A stretch of 64,000 nucleotides of DNA from an uncultured Barnesiella sp. Lineage in GTDB: Bacteria > Bacteroidota > Bacteroidia > Bacteroidales > Barnesiellaceae. Position numbers and translations under genes: made by a program. The stretch spans positions 62,001 to 126,000 of the forward strand of contig CALUFO010000004.1 in the NCBI GenBank assembly GCA_944320015.1. Direction: 5' to 3'. Of this stretch, positions 1 to 8,752 are shown piece by piece. The notes under the pieces were generated by a model that did no database searches, had not been told where the DNA came from, and saw nothing but the letters and a program-made list of their open reading frames with translations. Position 1 is the first letter of the stretch; each line of letters begins with the position of its first letter.

Positions 1-1
1 C

Positions 2-3000
2 GTGATTTATGTGACGAAAGCCGCCAACGGTACGGTCGACGGCTCGTCGTGGGACAACGCCGCTTGCGAGGCCAAGTTGCAAAAAGCGCTCAACTGGGCG
101 GGCTATATCATTCACAACAAAAACACATATGCTTCGGGACGGTATAGCGGAATTTCCCGCATTCAAGTCTACATCGCCGCCGGGACCTACTATCCCACCG
201 ACGCCATTCTGCCCGAGCAGCCGCGTACGACCACCTTTGTTATTCCGGCGGGAATCGAAGTCTATGGCGGTTTTGGCGGAGTCAATGACGACGAGACGAT
301 CGAAGGCCGCAATGTCCGGTTGAACCGGACCGTGTTCAGCGGAATGGTGGGCAGTTCGACCGATGAGAATGTCTACCGGGTGGTCACTTTCGGTATGAAA
401 CAGCATCGCGACAACGCTTCGGTGCCGGTCGAGGGGGCTACCTATTACGACGACCCCAACCCCGAGGTCGCTTTTATCGACGGTGTGTTTATCACCGAAG
501 GTAACGCCAACCACCCCACCGACACCGAGTGGCAGTCGGGCGGCGGCGCCAAAGTGACCGCCAACGGGTTGTTGAGCAATAGCGCCGTGTATGATTGCGC
601 GGCCTCCGACAAAGGTGGCGGTGTCTATCTGGCTCCGGGCGGGCGTGTCACCGGCTCGATTGTGTATGACAATGAGGGCGGCGATGGTGGCGGCATCTAT
701 GCCGACGACAACTCGATGGTGGTGAACTGCACCGTCGTCGAGAATACGACCACGGCCAACGGCGTGGGCGGAGGGCTGTCGATAGGCACGAAACCGATTA
801 TCGTCAACTCGGTGTTCTGGTTGAACGACTCGGGCAACGGTAAGAACATCTACGGCAACATGTCCCAGCAGGTCGATACCACCTTCAACGGCTATCGGTA
901 TCAAAGCTATGTATTCAACCACTGTGCCGTCGAGGGGCTGAAAGTGATGGGCTACGGCAACTTCGCATTGACCAGTTCCAACGACAATACATCGTCGGTC
1001 GTAGGCTTGAACATACCCGGTTTCGTCGACCCCGAGAATAAGAAATACACGTTGAAACGCACCTCGTCGCTCATTCGCAACGGTATCGAGGTGGCACAAC
1101 CCGATGACCCCTTTATTCAAGCGCTGCATATCGCCCGGCTCGATTTGCGGGGCACCGACCGCTTCTATTTCGATTCGGCTTTGCGTTCCTATTTCGATGT
1201 GGGTGCCGTGACCTACGACGGCTCCACCACGCTCGACCCTGCCGGGAATACCGAGGCCGAGCAGGGTGCCGACGGTGTTTACCGCCTGTATGTGTCGCAA
1301 ACGGCACAGGGATTGGCCACCGGCCGTAGTTGGCGGAACGCCTTGGGCGACATACAGCAGGCGCTCGACTATTTTGCCGACGACAACAACTTCAAGAACG
1401 ACCCCAGTGCCTCTTCCCGGAAGTGCGAGATATGGGTGTCGAAAGGAACATACAACCCCAAAACCTCGAAGAACGAAAGCGATTGGGGAACCTCGTTCGT
1501 CCTCAACCGCTACACCTCGATTTACGGCGGGTTCAGGGGGAGCAACCTGCCCTATTACGAGAGTTGGATCGAGCCGTTCACCGTCGACCCCTCAAACCGG
1601 GTCAAAGCCTCCGGTACATGGAACAAGACCGACTACTCCTACACGCTCGACGACGGGGCTATCACGTTCTATCCCCGGGTGAAAGCGCTCGAAGACGAGC
1701 CTTCGTCGTGGTTCCTGCATTTCACGACCGACGAGACTTCGCCCTCGTCGCCCGTGGTGACGGTCGACGGCTTCCAGCTCATCGATGAGTTGAAACTGCC
1801 GGTCATCACGACCGACAGCACTACCGAGTATATTTACGATTTGCGCTATCTGGCTATCGGGGAAACCGATTGGGAGAACGCCCCGGTGATCGAGGAGGTC
1901 TATATCTCGGGATTGCCGGCGGGAACGACAATGTATAGCGCCACCATCGACAACCGCAAATCGGCCACAATCATGTCGACCGAGATTGTGGCGACCGATG
2001 TCGTATCCACTCCGTCGGCGCAGCCTACTCCGGTCTCATTGGTTGCGATGGACAACCTCGGGCAGGCCAGTCGGGGAGATACCTATACCACCTTTATAAC
2101 CGATTATGCGGCTGCCGGCAATACCGGCGGGGCGTATGGCATGCAGTATTGCGAGACTCCGAGCTATGCTTCGGTTTCGGTATCGGACAACAGTACGATA
2201 ACATTAAAAAATGAGCGGCGCAGGGGGAGGTTTGGATATTCCTATTATAACCCTCAATTGAGTGTTTACTCCCGTTTCCCGCAGGCTGTGAAATACGAGA
2301 AAAACAACGATGCCGGCAGGTTCTTGCATGCGACGGTCAATTTCAGTTCGATAGAATATGATGAAGATGGACGATCGACTTCGCAGATGAAATTGCAACT
2401 CTATGCGACCTCGGGGTTGAAGAAGAGCCTGACGATGACTATCCCCTCGAGAATTAGTAGTAACATGAATTATGAATTGACGCTCGACCTGCACACCGAC
2501 ATCGTGTATGTCAACGGGGAGAGAGTAACGGCATCGAACGATTTGGATGAGGGGGATTTGCTCGCCGAAGGCGATATGCTCTCGGTCATCGCCGTCGCTC
2601 CCTATTATAACGGTCTGGCAGCCTACGAAGCAACTATCAGTGGGGTGGCTATCAACAATACCAACCAGTTGGGCAAGCTGGTTTCGAATGATTACATCGA
2701 TATTGTTACCGAGGAAGAGACCGTGTCGTTTGTGCAATCGGACCAATATTATGGCGGCGAGTCGTTCACCAGCGAGCGACCCCGGCAGGACTGGAACGGA
2801 AACGGCATACTTGAAGATTTCGAGTATGCCAACGAAACAATACTCTCGGGCGACATCGGCGGCGGTATGGGCAACTCCCATGTGGCCTACTATGAAGACC
2901 CCGACGCCACGGAGCGTATCGTTCTCGACGGAATAAAGATGATAAAGGGCTATGCGTGTACCGAACACGGGGGTGGGGCGTTGTGCGCTTTCGCTCCGGT

Positions 3001-6000
3001 TCTGTTGCGCAACTGCCAACTGCTGCTCAATACGTCCGATTATGGCGGGGGAGCGGTATATGCCGACGACATAGAGATTTATGGCTCTATCTTGGGCGGC
3101 AACGATGCCCCGGGCAAGCCGGGCGGCGCGGTCTACTTGCCGGGTGGCGGCCGGGCGACGATTGTCAACACGGTCATTTACAACAATACGGCTTCGGCTG
3201 GCTCGGCCTATTATGCCGGGGCGGGAACGACCTCGCGCCTGTTGAACAACACCATCGTGCGCAATGCCTGCGACGCGGGAGCGACCTCGGGCAGCACGGT
3301 GTTTGCCGCCTCGTCGACCGGCAACACGCTCACCAACACGGTGATTTGGGGGAACGACGATGCCGAGCGTATCAACGTCGGCAACTGGGAGATTGTCACT
3401 TCGGCGGCCGATGTCGATGAATCGGTGGCCGATTTCGAGGTATTCCTCGATCAGGCGAATAATGCGGTGATGGGGCCGCGCTTTGGTTTCCCCAGCGACT
3501 ACGCCGGCGCCGAGAACTACTTCGCTATGGCCGATTTCTCCCTGCCTTCGTTGTCGGCGCTGGTCAACCGGGGTACAAACGGCGGTATGCGCGAACTGAC
3601 CACGCAAATCGATATGAACCCCGACGGGACTGTCAATAGCACGACGGTCACAACCGGCCCTGTTGTCCTCGACGGTTCGGGCAAGGGATACTACTTCGCC
3701 CAAAACGAGAAGGGGCGCGCGAATGTGCCCGACACGCTCAACGGCAAGTGGCGTATCACCAAAGAACCCGATTCCTACCACATCATCAAGAAAGACGGCA
3801 TAGATATGATCGATGTGAAGGAGTGGAAAGAGGGCATTATCGACATAGGCGCCTATGAGTATGAATCAGTGTCGCTCACTCCTTTCGGCGGGAATATTTT
3901 GTATGTGAAGAGCGCCGAGGAGGTTTCGGACAAGGAGAATAATGGCGAGACTTGGGAGCGGGCTACTTCCAACATTCACCAAGCCATTCAAGTGTTGTTG
4001 CTTAGTCCCAATAAGAAAGATAAGTATATCAAGGTAGCGGCGGGCGAGTATGTGCCCTTCTTGGAGGACGAGAACGGAGGCTATTCGTTTGTCCTGTCGA
4101 ATGTCGAGGTGGCAAATCTCGGCAATACGACCAAGAGCCTGACGTTGAGGGGCGGGTACCCCGATAACCTTTCGGGCACCGATGTCTTCATGGACAACCT
4201 GCGCGATCCTATCTTGTATCCGACCTATATCAGAGGAAACCGCAATGAGTCGAAGCACTTGATTTATGTAGACAAGTCGATGGACGAGGCCGGCGAAAAC
4301 GGAACGTTGTCGCCGGTATATATCGAGGGCTTCACCTTCATGGAAGGGAACGCCTCCGACGCGACGGGCGAGGGCTCGACCGGAGCCGCCGTCTATGCCG
4401 CCAATGGGAGCACGACGATGCGCAACTGCTTCGTGATTTCCAATAAGGCGGCCGGCGAGACGGGTGCCGCCGTGTATCTGAATCGAGGAAACATCTACAA
4501 CACGGTATTCCATTCCAACGAGGCTTGGGGTATCGCCATGAACGGCACGGGCAATATCATCAGTAACACCGTCGCCGATAATGCCCGGGGCGGCCTGTAT
4601 GCCCGGGGCGCCTCCTCGGCCGAGCCGTTGCAGGTGTATAACAACGTGTTCTGGCGCAACTATATTTCGTCGGTTCCGACAACCGATGATTTGAACAATC
4701 AGGTCGACGTGCAGTATGCGACACTGTACAGCAACGCCGTGCAGGTCGACGACGCTGTGGCCGAAGTGCCCAATGCCATTTATGAGTATTGGAACAATAC
4801 CTCGAACGTTGTCTTGGGCGATAAAGCGGCCAACTTGAACAAGACATTGAGCTCGGACAACGAGAACATGTCGTACGGGCCTCGCTTCGAGGCTCCCGAC
4901 GAGACCGAGCCGTTGGACAGGAACTACAACATACGTCCCGGGCGTAAACTCATCAACACAGGTTTCCGTTATATGACCGGCAACTCGTATAACAAGGAAG
5001 AAAACGACAAGTGGTACACCGATTTGTTTGCCTACTATCCTTTCGGCTCGGTCGACGAGCCTTTGGCACCCGGCGATTCACTGGCGATGGTGTCGTTTGT
5101 GGATGCCGGCGGCAATCGTCGTATAGCCGGTAACAGCATAGATATAGGGGCATACGAGTACCAGCGGCTGTTCTATCCCAACCTGTATGTGAAACCCAAC
5201 GGATTCGGGTTGGGCTCCAGCTGGAACGATGCCATGGGCGATTTGCAGGAGGCCATTTACTCGGCCTACTACTCGGGCGACCCCGACGAGAGCGGCACCT
5301 ACGGCACCGTGTGGGTGGCTGGCGGCGACTATGTGTTGCCTACGTCGTTGCAGTGGATGGCCAATGTGAAGGTGTATGGCGGTTTCTGGGGAACCAACGA
5401 AACGAAATTGACCCAGCGCCAAGGCCTGTTGGAACAGAATGCGCCTCGAAGCGTGCTGTCGGTGGAAGCCGAGGGTGTTCCCGTCATTTTCTCCGATAAC
5501 GACCAATCGGCCGGGACGATAGTCGAGAATTGGGCCGAGTTGAACGGATTCCACATCAAAGGCGCCAAAAACAGTCCGGCCGTTATTGTCGCCGACTCGT
5601 TTGCCATTGTCAACAGCGTCATTTATGACAATGAGAATCCCGACGGCGCCGTGGTAGAGGCAGGCGGTTTGCTCTATAACGTGTTGTTGCACGACAACGT
5701 GGCGGCGGCCGGGAGTACCGTGGTTTTGGACGACGCAGCAGCTGCGGTGCATGTGACCGCGGCGGGCGACGGCATACAGATAAGCGGGACAGGAAAAATT
5801 ATCAATACGATCAACGGTACGGCGACTTCGATCGCAGGTGTACCCTATGCCCCGCGCTATGTGGCAGATTATGTCCTCGGGAACGCCCATTTGCGCTACC
5901 AGTTGTCCGACCAGCAAGACGAAGCCTTGTTCTGCATAGGCCTTTTGCAGGAGCCGGGCGTGGACAGCGAAGGGAACCCCGTCACGACGATAGGGGGCTA

Positions 6001-7705
6001 TACGGTGCCCCAGATTAGAGCCGAGAAGGGTTATACCGATATTATCAATCTGGCGACCGACCGCGACGCCTTGGGGAATGTGCGCATGTTTACCGATAAG
6101 CCGAAGGGCGAAGACGGTATTGTCCGTCCCGATTATGGCTGTTTCGAGACATGGAACACCGCGGCGGGACAAGTCGTGAATGTGAGCGATAGTTACTATC
6201 CCCGCGCCGGGAGTGTGGTTTATGTGGGGAAGAGGGGCGAAGTGAGACTTACCGATGCGCTTACCGAAGACTTCATGCCGTCGTACCTGCTCTTGCACCA
6301 TGCCGCCGGATTGCGCACGGGTAACCATGCCATCTCGCTCAACAATTTGGCGATCGAGCGGGAATTGGCTCCGCTTATCAACGATACCACCGCTTCGTGG
6401 AACATGGTGAGCCTGCCGTTCTCCCTCTCGGTGAGCGACGGCACACTGCTGAACGGTATTACGATAGACGGGCAGTCGGTAGAGTCGATACAGGCCGATG
6501 ACGAAGCCTCGGGCGATAAGAACCTGTTGTATCTCTATGGGTATGACGGGGAGCAACGGGCTATGGACCTATATAGCGCGGTGGCACCCCAGAACAGCAA
6601 GTACTGGACTTTCGAGAACAGCCAGCTGGGGGCGAATGTGGGTTATCTGATGGCGACCCCTTCGGTTTCCGACACGATTACGGTGCGTTTCTCCAAATCG
6701 TCTTCGACGCTGCCTGTTTATGACGAGGCTGCCACAGATGGGAAGAGCCTTTTCCTGAGGCAGTACAACCTGAAAACTACTGTCGACGGCCGTCCGCATT
6801 TCACCTATAAAGAAAACATGGGGTGGAATCTCTTCGGTATTCCTTACTTGTGTTCCTATACTACCGAGCGAATGAGCATAGACCATATACTCTACACCTA
6901 TGATTGGACTACGGGCAGCTTCGTCGCCATGAATTCGTGGGAGGGGCATACGGTAGACCCGTTCTCGGCCGTGTTTACACAGACCGCGACGGTAATGGAG
7001 ACCGAGGAACTTTTGTTTGAAAAACCGGCGATACCGTTAAATTCGCTGCCGGCGCCTCCCGGTGTGCGGCTGAGAATATCGGGGAGCAACGTTTCCTCGG
7101 GAAGCGATTGTGTATCGGTTGTCGCCGACGAGATAGAGAGCGAGCCTATGGCTTTCGATATGGGCAGCGATGCGTTGAAGATGATGAGCTTCGACCCGAG
7201 GGTGCCTCAGATTTATGTCTACAATGATGCCGGGGTACGGTTTGCCCACACTCAAACCGCCGATATCGACGGGGAAACCCCCGTGGGTGTCTATACCGGA
7301 GAGTCGGGAATTTATGAAATTTCGTTGGATGAGGAATCTGAGGCCGACCGCTACGAAGCCGTGGTGCTCACCGATAAGTCGACCGGTGATAAAGTGGATT
7401 TGAAACAGTCGTCGTATAGCTTTACCGCCGACGACCGGGCCACGGAGTCGGGTCGGTTTACGCTCTCTTTCAAAGCGATCGGCGACGATATGTCGCAACC
7501 GATGTTCTACTCGCCGGGTAAACGGAAATTACGCATTGTCAATTTACAAGGGGACGAATCTATACATATCTACGACACGCTGGGACGGCTGTGCGCCACC
7601 CGCAAGGCTTCGGGAAATGTCGAAGAAATGGAACTCGAATCGGGAGTCTATATGGTGCGCATAGGAGCCGAACGGGTCGTAAAAGGAAAAGTGGTGGTGA
7701 AGTAA
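2..7705 (+). CDS. Giant beta-helix surface protein with T9SS C-terminal sorting domain (5' end outside window)
   Basis: The reading frame is open from the window edge, so the N-terminus and signal peptide are missing and the visible 2567 residues are a fragment. Four modules start with the same pattern, YV...G.SW..A..dlqeA, near residues 3, 428, 1298 and 1727. Each continues with a GxYxP segment, a YGGF.G.N segment and Gly/Asn-rich rungs such as GGGVYL, GGGIYADD and GGGAVYADD, typical of right-handed parallel beta-helices. After about residue 2050 a different region follows. The last 60 residues (IYDTLGRLC, then ESGVYMVRIG, ending KGKVVVK) match a type A T9SS sorting domain. Family knowledge: such proteins are exported across the outer membrane and attached to the surface, often as adhesins or glycan binders. 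The ligand is unknown. I see no catalytic motif. Confidence 0.85.
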   Translation: MIYVTKAANGTVDGSSWDNAACEAKLQKALNWAGYIIHNKNTYASGRYSGISRIQVYIAAGTYYPTDAILPEQPRTTTFVIPAGIEVYGGFGGVNDDETIEGRNVRLNRTVFSGMVGSSTDENVYRVVTFGMKQHRDNASVPVEGATYYDDPNPEVAFIDGVFITEGNANHPTDTEWQSGGGAKVTANGLLSNSAVYDCAASDKGGGVYLAPGGRVTGSIVYDNEGGDGGGIYADDNSMVVNCTVVENTTTANGVGGGLSIGTKPIIVNSVFWLNDSGNGKNIYGNMSQQVDTTFNGYRYQSYVFNHCAVEGLKVMGYGNFALTSSNDNTSSVVGLNIPGFVDPENKKYTLKRTSSLIRNGIEVAQPDDPFIQALHIARLDLRGTDRFYFDSALRSYFDVGAVTYDGSTTLDPAGNTEAEQGADGVYRLYVSQTAQGLATGRSWRNALGDIQQALDYFADDNNFKNDPSASSRKCEIWVSKGTYNPKTSKNESDWGTSFVLNRYTSIYGGFRGSNLPYYESWIEPFTVDPSNRVKASGTWNKTDYSYTLDDGAITFYPRVKALEDEPSSWFLHFTTDETSPSSPVVTVDGFQLIDELKLPVITTDSTTEYIYDLRYLAIGETDWENAPVIEEVYISGLPAGTTMYSATIDNRKSATIMSTEIVATDVVSTPSAQPTPVSLVAMDNLGQASRGDTYTTFITDYAAAGNTGGAYGMQYCETPSYASVSVSDNSTITLKNERRRGRFGYSYYNPQLSVYSRFPQAVKYEKNNDAGRFLHATVNFSSIEYDEDGRSTSQMKLQLYATSGLKKSLTMTIPSRISSNMNYELTLDLHTDIVYVNGERVTASNDLDEGDLLAEGDMLSVIAVAPYYNGLAAYEATISGVAINNTNQLGKLVSNDYIDIVTEEETVSFVQSDQYYGGESFTSERPRQDWNGNGILEDFEYANETILSGDIGGGMGNSHVAYYEDPDATERIVLDGIKMIKGYACTEHGGGALCAFAPVLLRNCQLLLNTSDYGGGAVYADDIEIYGSILGGNDAPGKPGGAVYLPGGGRATIVNTVIYNNTASAGSAYYAGAGTTSRLLNNTIVRNACDAGATSGSTVFAASSTGNTLTNTVIWGNDDAERINVGNWEIVTSAADVDESVADFEVFLDQANNAVMGPRFGFPSDYAGAENYFAMADFSLPSLSALVNRGTNGGMRELTTQIDMNPDGTVNSTTVTTGPVVLDGSGKGYYFAQNEKGRANVPDTLNGKWRITKEPDSYHIIKKDGIDMIDVKEWKEGIIDIGAYEYESVSLTPFGGNILYVKSAEEVSDKENNGETWERATSNIHQAIQVLLLSPNKKDKYIKVAAGEYVPFLEDENGGYSFVLSNVEVANLGNTTKSLTLRGGYPDNLSGTDVFMDNLRDPILYPTYIRGNRNESKHLIYVDKSMDEAGENGTLSPVYIEGFTFMEGNASDATGEGSTGAAVYAANGSTTMRNCFVISNKAAGETGAAVYLNRGNIYNTVFHSNEAWGIAMNGTGNIISNTVADNARGGLYARGASSAEPLQVYNNVFWRNYISSVPTTDDLNNQVDVQYATLYSNAVQVDDAVAEVPNAIYEYWNNTSNVVLGDKAANLNKTLSSDNENMSYGPRFEAPDETEPLDRNYNIRPGRKLINTGFRYMTGNSYNKEENDKWYTDLFAYYPFGSVDEPLAPGDSLAMVSFVDAGGNRRIAGNSIDIGAYEYQRLFYPNLYVKPNGFGLGSSWNDAMGDLQEAIYSAYYSGDPDESGTYGTVWVAGGDYVLPTSLQWMANVKVYGGFWGTNETKLTQRQGLLEQNAPRSVLSVEAEGVPVIFSDNDQSAGTIVENWAELNGFHIKGAKNSPAVIVADSFAIVNSVIYDNENPDGAVVEAGGLLYNVLLHDNVAAAGSTVVLDDAAAAVHVTAAGDGIQISGTGKIINTINGTATSIAGVPYAPRYVADYVLGNAHLRYQLSDQQDEALFCIGLLQEPGVDSEGNPVTTIGGYTVPQIRAEKGYTDIINLATDRDALGNVRMFTDKPKGEDGIVRPDYGCFETWNTAAGQVVNVSDSYYPRAGSVVYVGKRGEVRLTDALTEDFMPSYLLLHHAAGLRTGNHAISLNNLAIERELAPLINDTTASWNMVSLPFSLSVSDGTLLNGITIDGQSVESIQADDEASGDKNLLYLYGYDGEQRAMDLYSAVAPQNSKYWTFENSQLGANVGYLMATPSVSDTITVRFSKSSSTLPVYDEAATDGKSLFLRQYNLKTTVDGRPHFTYKENMGWNLFGIPYLCSYTTERMSIDHILYTYDWTTGSFVAMNSWEGHTVDPFSAVFTQTATVMETEELLFEKPAIPLNSLPAPPGVRLRISGSNVSSGSDCVSVVADEIESEPMAFDMGSDALKMMSFDPRVPQIYVYNDAGVRFAHTQTADIDGETPVGVYTGESGIYEISLDEESEADRYEAVVLTDKSTGDKVDLKQSSYSFTADDRATESGRFTLSFKAIGDDMSQPMFYSPGKRKLRIVNLQGDESIHIYDTLGRLCATRKASGNVEEMELESGVYMVRIGAERVVKGKVVVK

Positions 7706-7733
7706 CCCGTTTTCACCTCGAAGTTTTTAAACT

Positions 7734-7770
7734 CCTCCCCTGTGTTTTCTTCAAGAAAATACAGGGGAGG
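7734..7770 (+). terminator. Strong hairpin, probable terminator; member of the dispersed CTCCCC hairpin family
   Basis: Two 17-bp arms (CCTCCCCTGTGTTTTCT and its near-exact complement, one G.U pair) enclose a 3-nt loop 28 bp after the stop codon of the giant surface protein. Only a weak T-run (GCATTTTATC) follows. TTTTTAAA precedes it, as in the related copies at 20.9-21.1, 32.0-32.2 and 33.3 kb. Confidence 0.6.
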
Positions 7771-7802
7771 TGCATTTTATCAATTCTAACACGCCTAAGG
7801 GA

Positions 7803-7993
7803 CTGCACTCACCTTTCGCTATCTTTTGATAAGATAGGATGCGGTTCGGCATAGGACAAAACGAAAACTTCGTTTTCTTTTGTCTCTGCACTCACCTTTC
7901 GCTATCTTTTGATAAGATAAGATGCGGTTCGGCATAGGACAAAATGAAAACTTCGTTTTCTTTTGTCTCTGCACTCACCTTTCGCTATCTTTG
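7803..7993 (+). repeat. 83-bp tandem promoter repeat, two full units plus a partial third
   Basis: Units begin CTGCACTCACCTTTCGCTAT at 7803, 7886 and 7969, an exact 83-bp period. The two full units differ at only a couple of positions. Each holds an inverted repeat (GACAAAA-GAAAAC / GTTTTC-TTTTGTC with a small bulge) and the short palindrome TATCTT/AAGATA. The third unit breaks off inside the -7 box of the gene at 8021. The same unit lies on the other strand at 61462-61635, upstream of porQ. The 315-bp gap between genes is filled by this array and the hairpin at 7734. Confidence 0.9.
7962..7993 (+). promoter_or_regulatory. Bacteroidota-type promoter for the HAD phosphatase gene
   Basis: TTTG at 7962-7965 is followed after 20 nt by TATCTTTG at 7986-7993, matching the TTTG-(19-21)-TAnnTTTG consensus. 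Transcription should start near 8000, about 20 nt before the ATG. The TTTG lies in the 3' arm of the repeat's inverted repeat. The corresponding box in the upstream units is TATCTTTTG, with one extra T, so only the last copy is a perfect match. Confidence 0.75.
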
Positions 7994-8020
7994 CCGAATA
8001 AAGTGCAGGAAACATTCGAC

Positions 8021-8734
8021 ATGACGACATTGCCTTACAAAGTGCTGTTTATCGATTTGGACGACACAATATGGGATTTCCGAGCCAATTCCATGCTGGC
8101 GTTGCGACAGGCCTACGACGAGCTTGGTTTGTCGAGCGAGATACCCGATTACGACCGCTTCAAGACATTGTATATGACCGCTAATAAAGAGTTGTGGGAA
8201 GCCTATCACCACAGCCGCGTCACCAAGGATTTTTTGATTGTCGAGCGATTTGCCCGCCCGTTTCGCGAGGTGGGCAGCCCGGTGGCCGACGACAAGGCGT
8301 TCATTATGAGGTTGAACGACCGTTATCTCGATATTTTGGCGCGGCAGAAAAATCTGGTGCCGGGAGCGGTCGAGTTACTGGATTATCTCACAGAACGGGG
8401 CTATCCGTTGTATATATTGAGCAACGGCTTTGCCGAGGTACAGTCTCGCAAATTGGAGTCTGCGGGTATCTCCCGCTATTTCAAGCGACTGATTCTCTCC
8501 GACGAGATAGGCGTTACCAAGCCCGACCGCCGGCTGTTTGACTATGCGTTGCGACTGGTCGGTGCCGAACCTTCGGATACGCTTATCGTGGGCGACAACT
8601 ACGATGCCGATATATTAGGCGCGATGAACGCCGGGTGGGGAACCATCTATTTCAACCGTGACAACTTGCCGGTCGCCGGTGCGCGACCCGACTATGTGGT
8701 TACGGCATTGAGCGATATAAAACAGATTTTATAG
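8021..8734 (+). CDS. HAD-family phosphatase, YjjG-like pyrimidine nucleotidase
   Basis: A 237-residue cytosolic hydrolase. Motif I is near the N-terminus (FIDLDDTIWDF, with the nucleophile and acid/base Asp pair). Motif II is LSNGF, motif III is the Lys in GVTKPDRRLF, and motif IV is VGDNYDADILGA. The length and the TIWDFRANS start resemble the YjjG/YfnB branch, which removes phosphate from (often non-canonical) nucleoside monophosphates; the substrate here is inferred. The frame stays open upstream to 7922, but that ATG lies inside the 83-bp repeat and before the promoter, so MTTLPYKVLF at 8021 is chosen. The next gene follows after 18 bp, probably co-transcribed. Confidence 0.85.
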   Translation: MTTLPYKVLFIDLDDTIWDFRANSMLALRQAYDELGLSSEIPDYDRFKTLYMTANKELWEAYHHSRVTKDFLIVERFARPFREVGSPVADDKAFIMRLNDRYLDILARQKNLVPGAVELLDYLTERGYPLYILSNGFAEVQSRKLESAGISRYFKRLILSDEIGVTKPDRRLFDYALRLVGAEPSDTLIVGDNYDADILGAMNAGWGTIYFNRDNLPVAGARPDYVVTALSDIKQIL

Positions 8735-8752
8735 CTGATTTAAAATAGAGAA

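Noticed and set aside
2204..3781. 525-codon open frame on the minus strand inside the giant surface protein gene
   Set aside because: It lies antisense to Gly/Asn-rich beta-helix coding sequence, has no recognisable domain and a skewed His/Arg-rich composition; a shadow frame. The same holds for the long minus frames at 5078-6556 and 15055-16458.
7803..7993. CRISPR-like array
   Set aside because: Units are contiguous 83-bp tandem copies without variable spacers and contain promoter boxes; no cas genes.
7922..8020. Longer N-terminus for the HAD phosphatase
   Set aside because: The extra codons are the 83-bp repeat and the promoter; the HAD motif I spacing fits a start at 8021.
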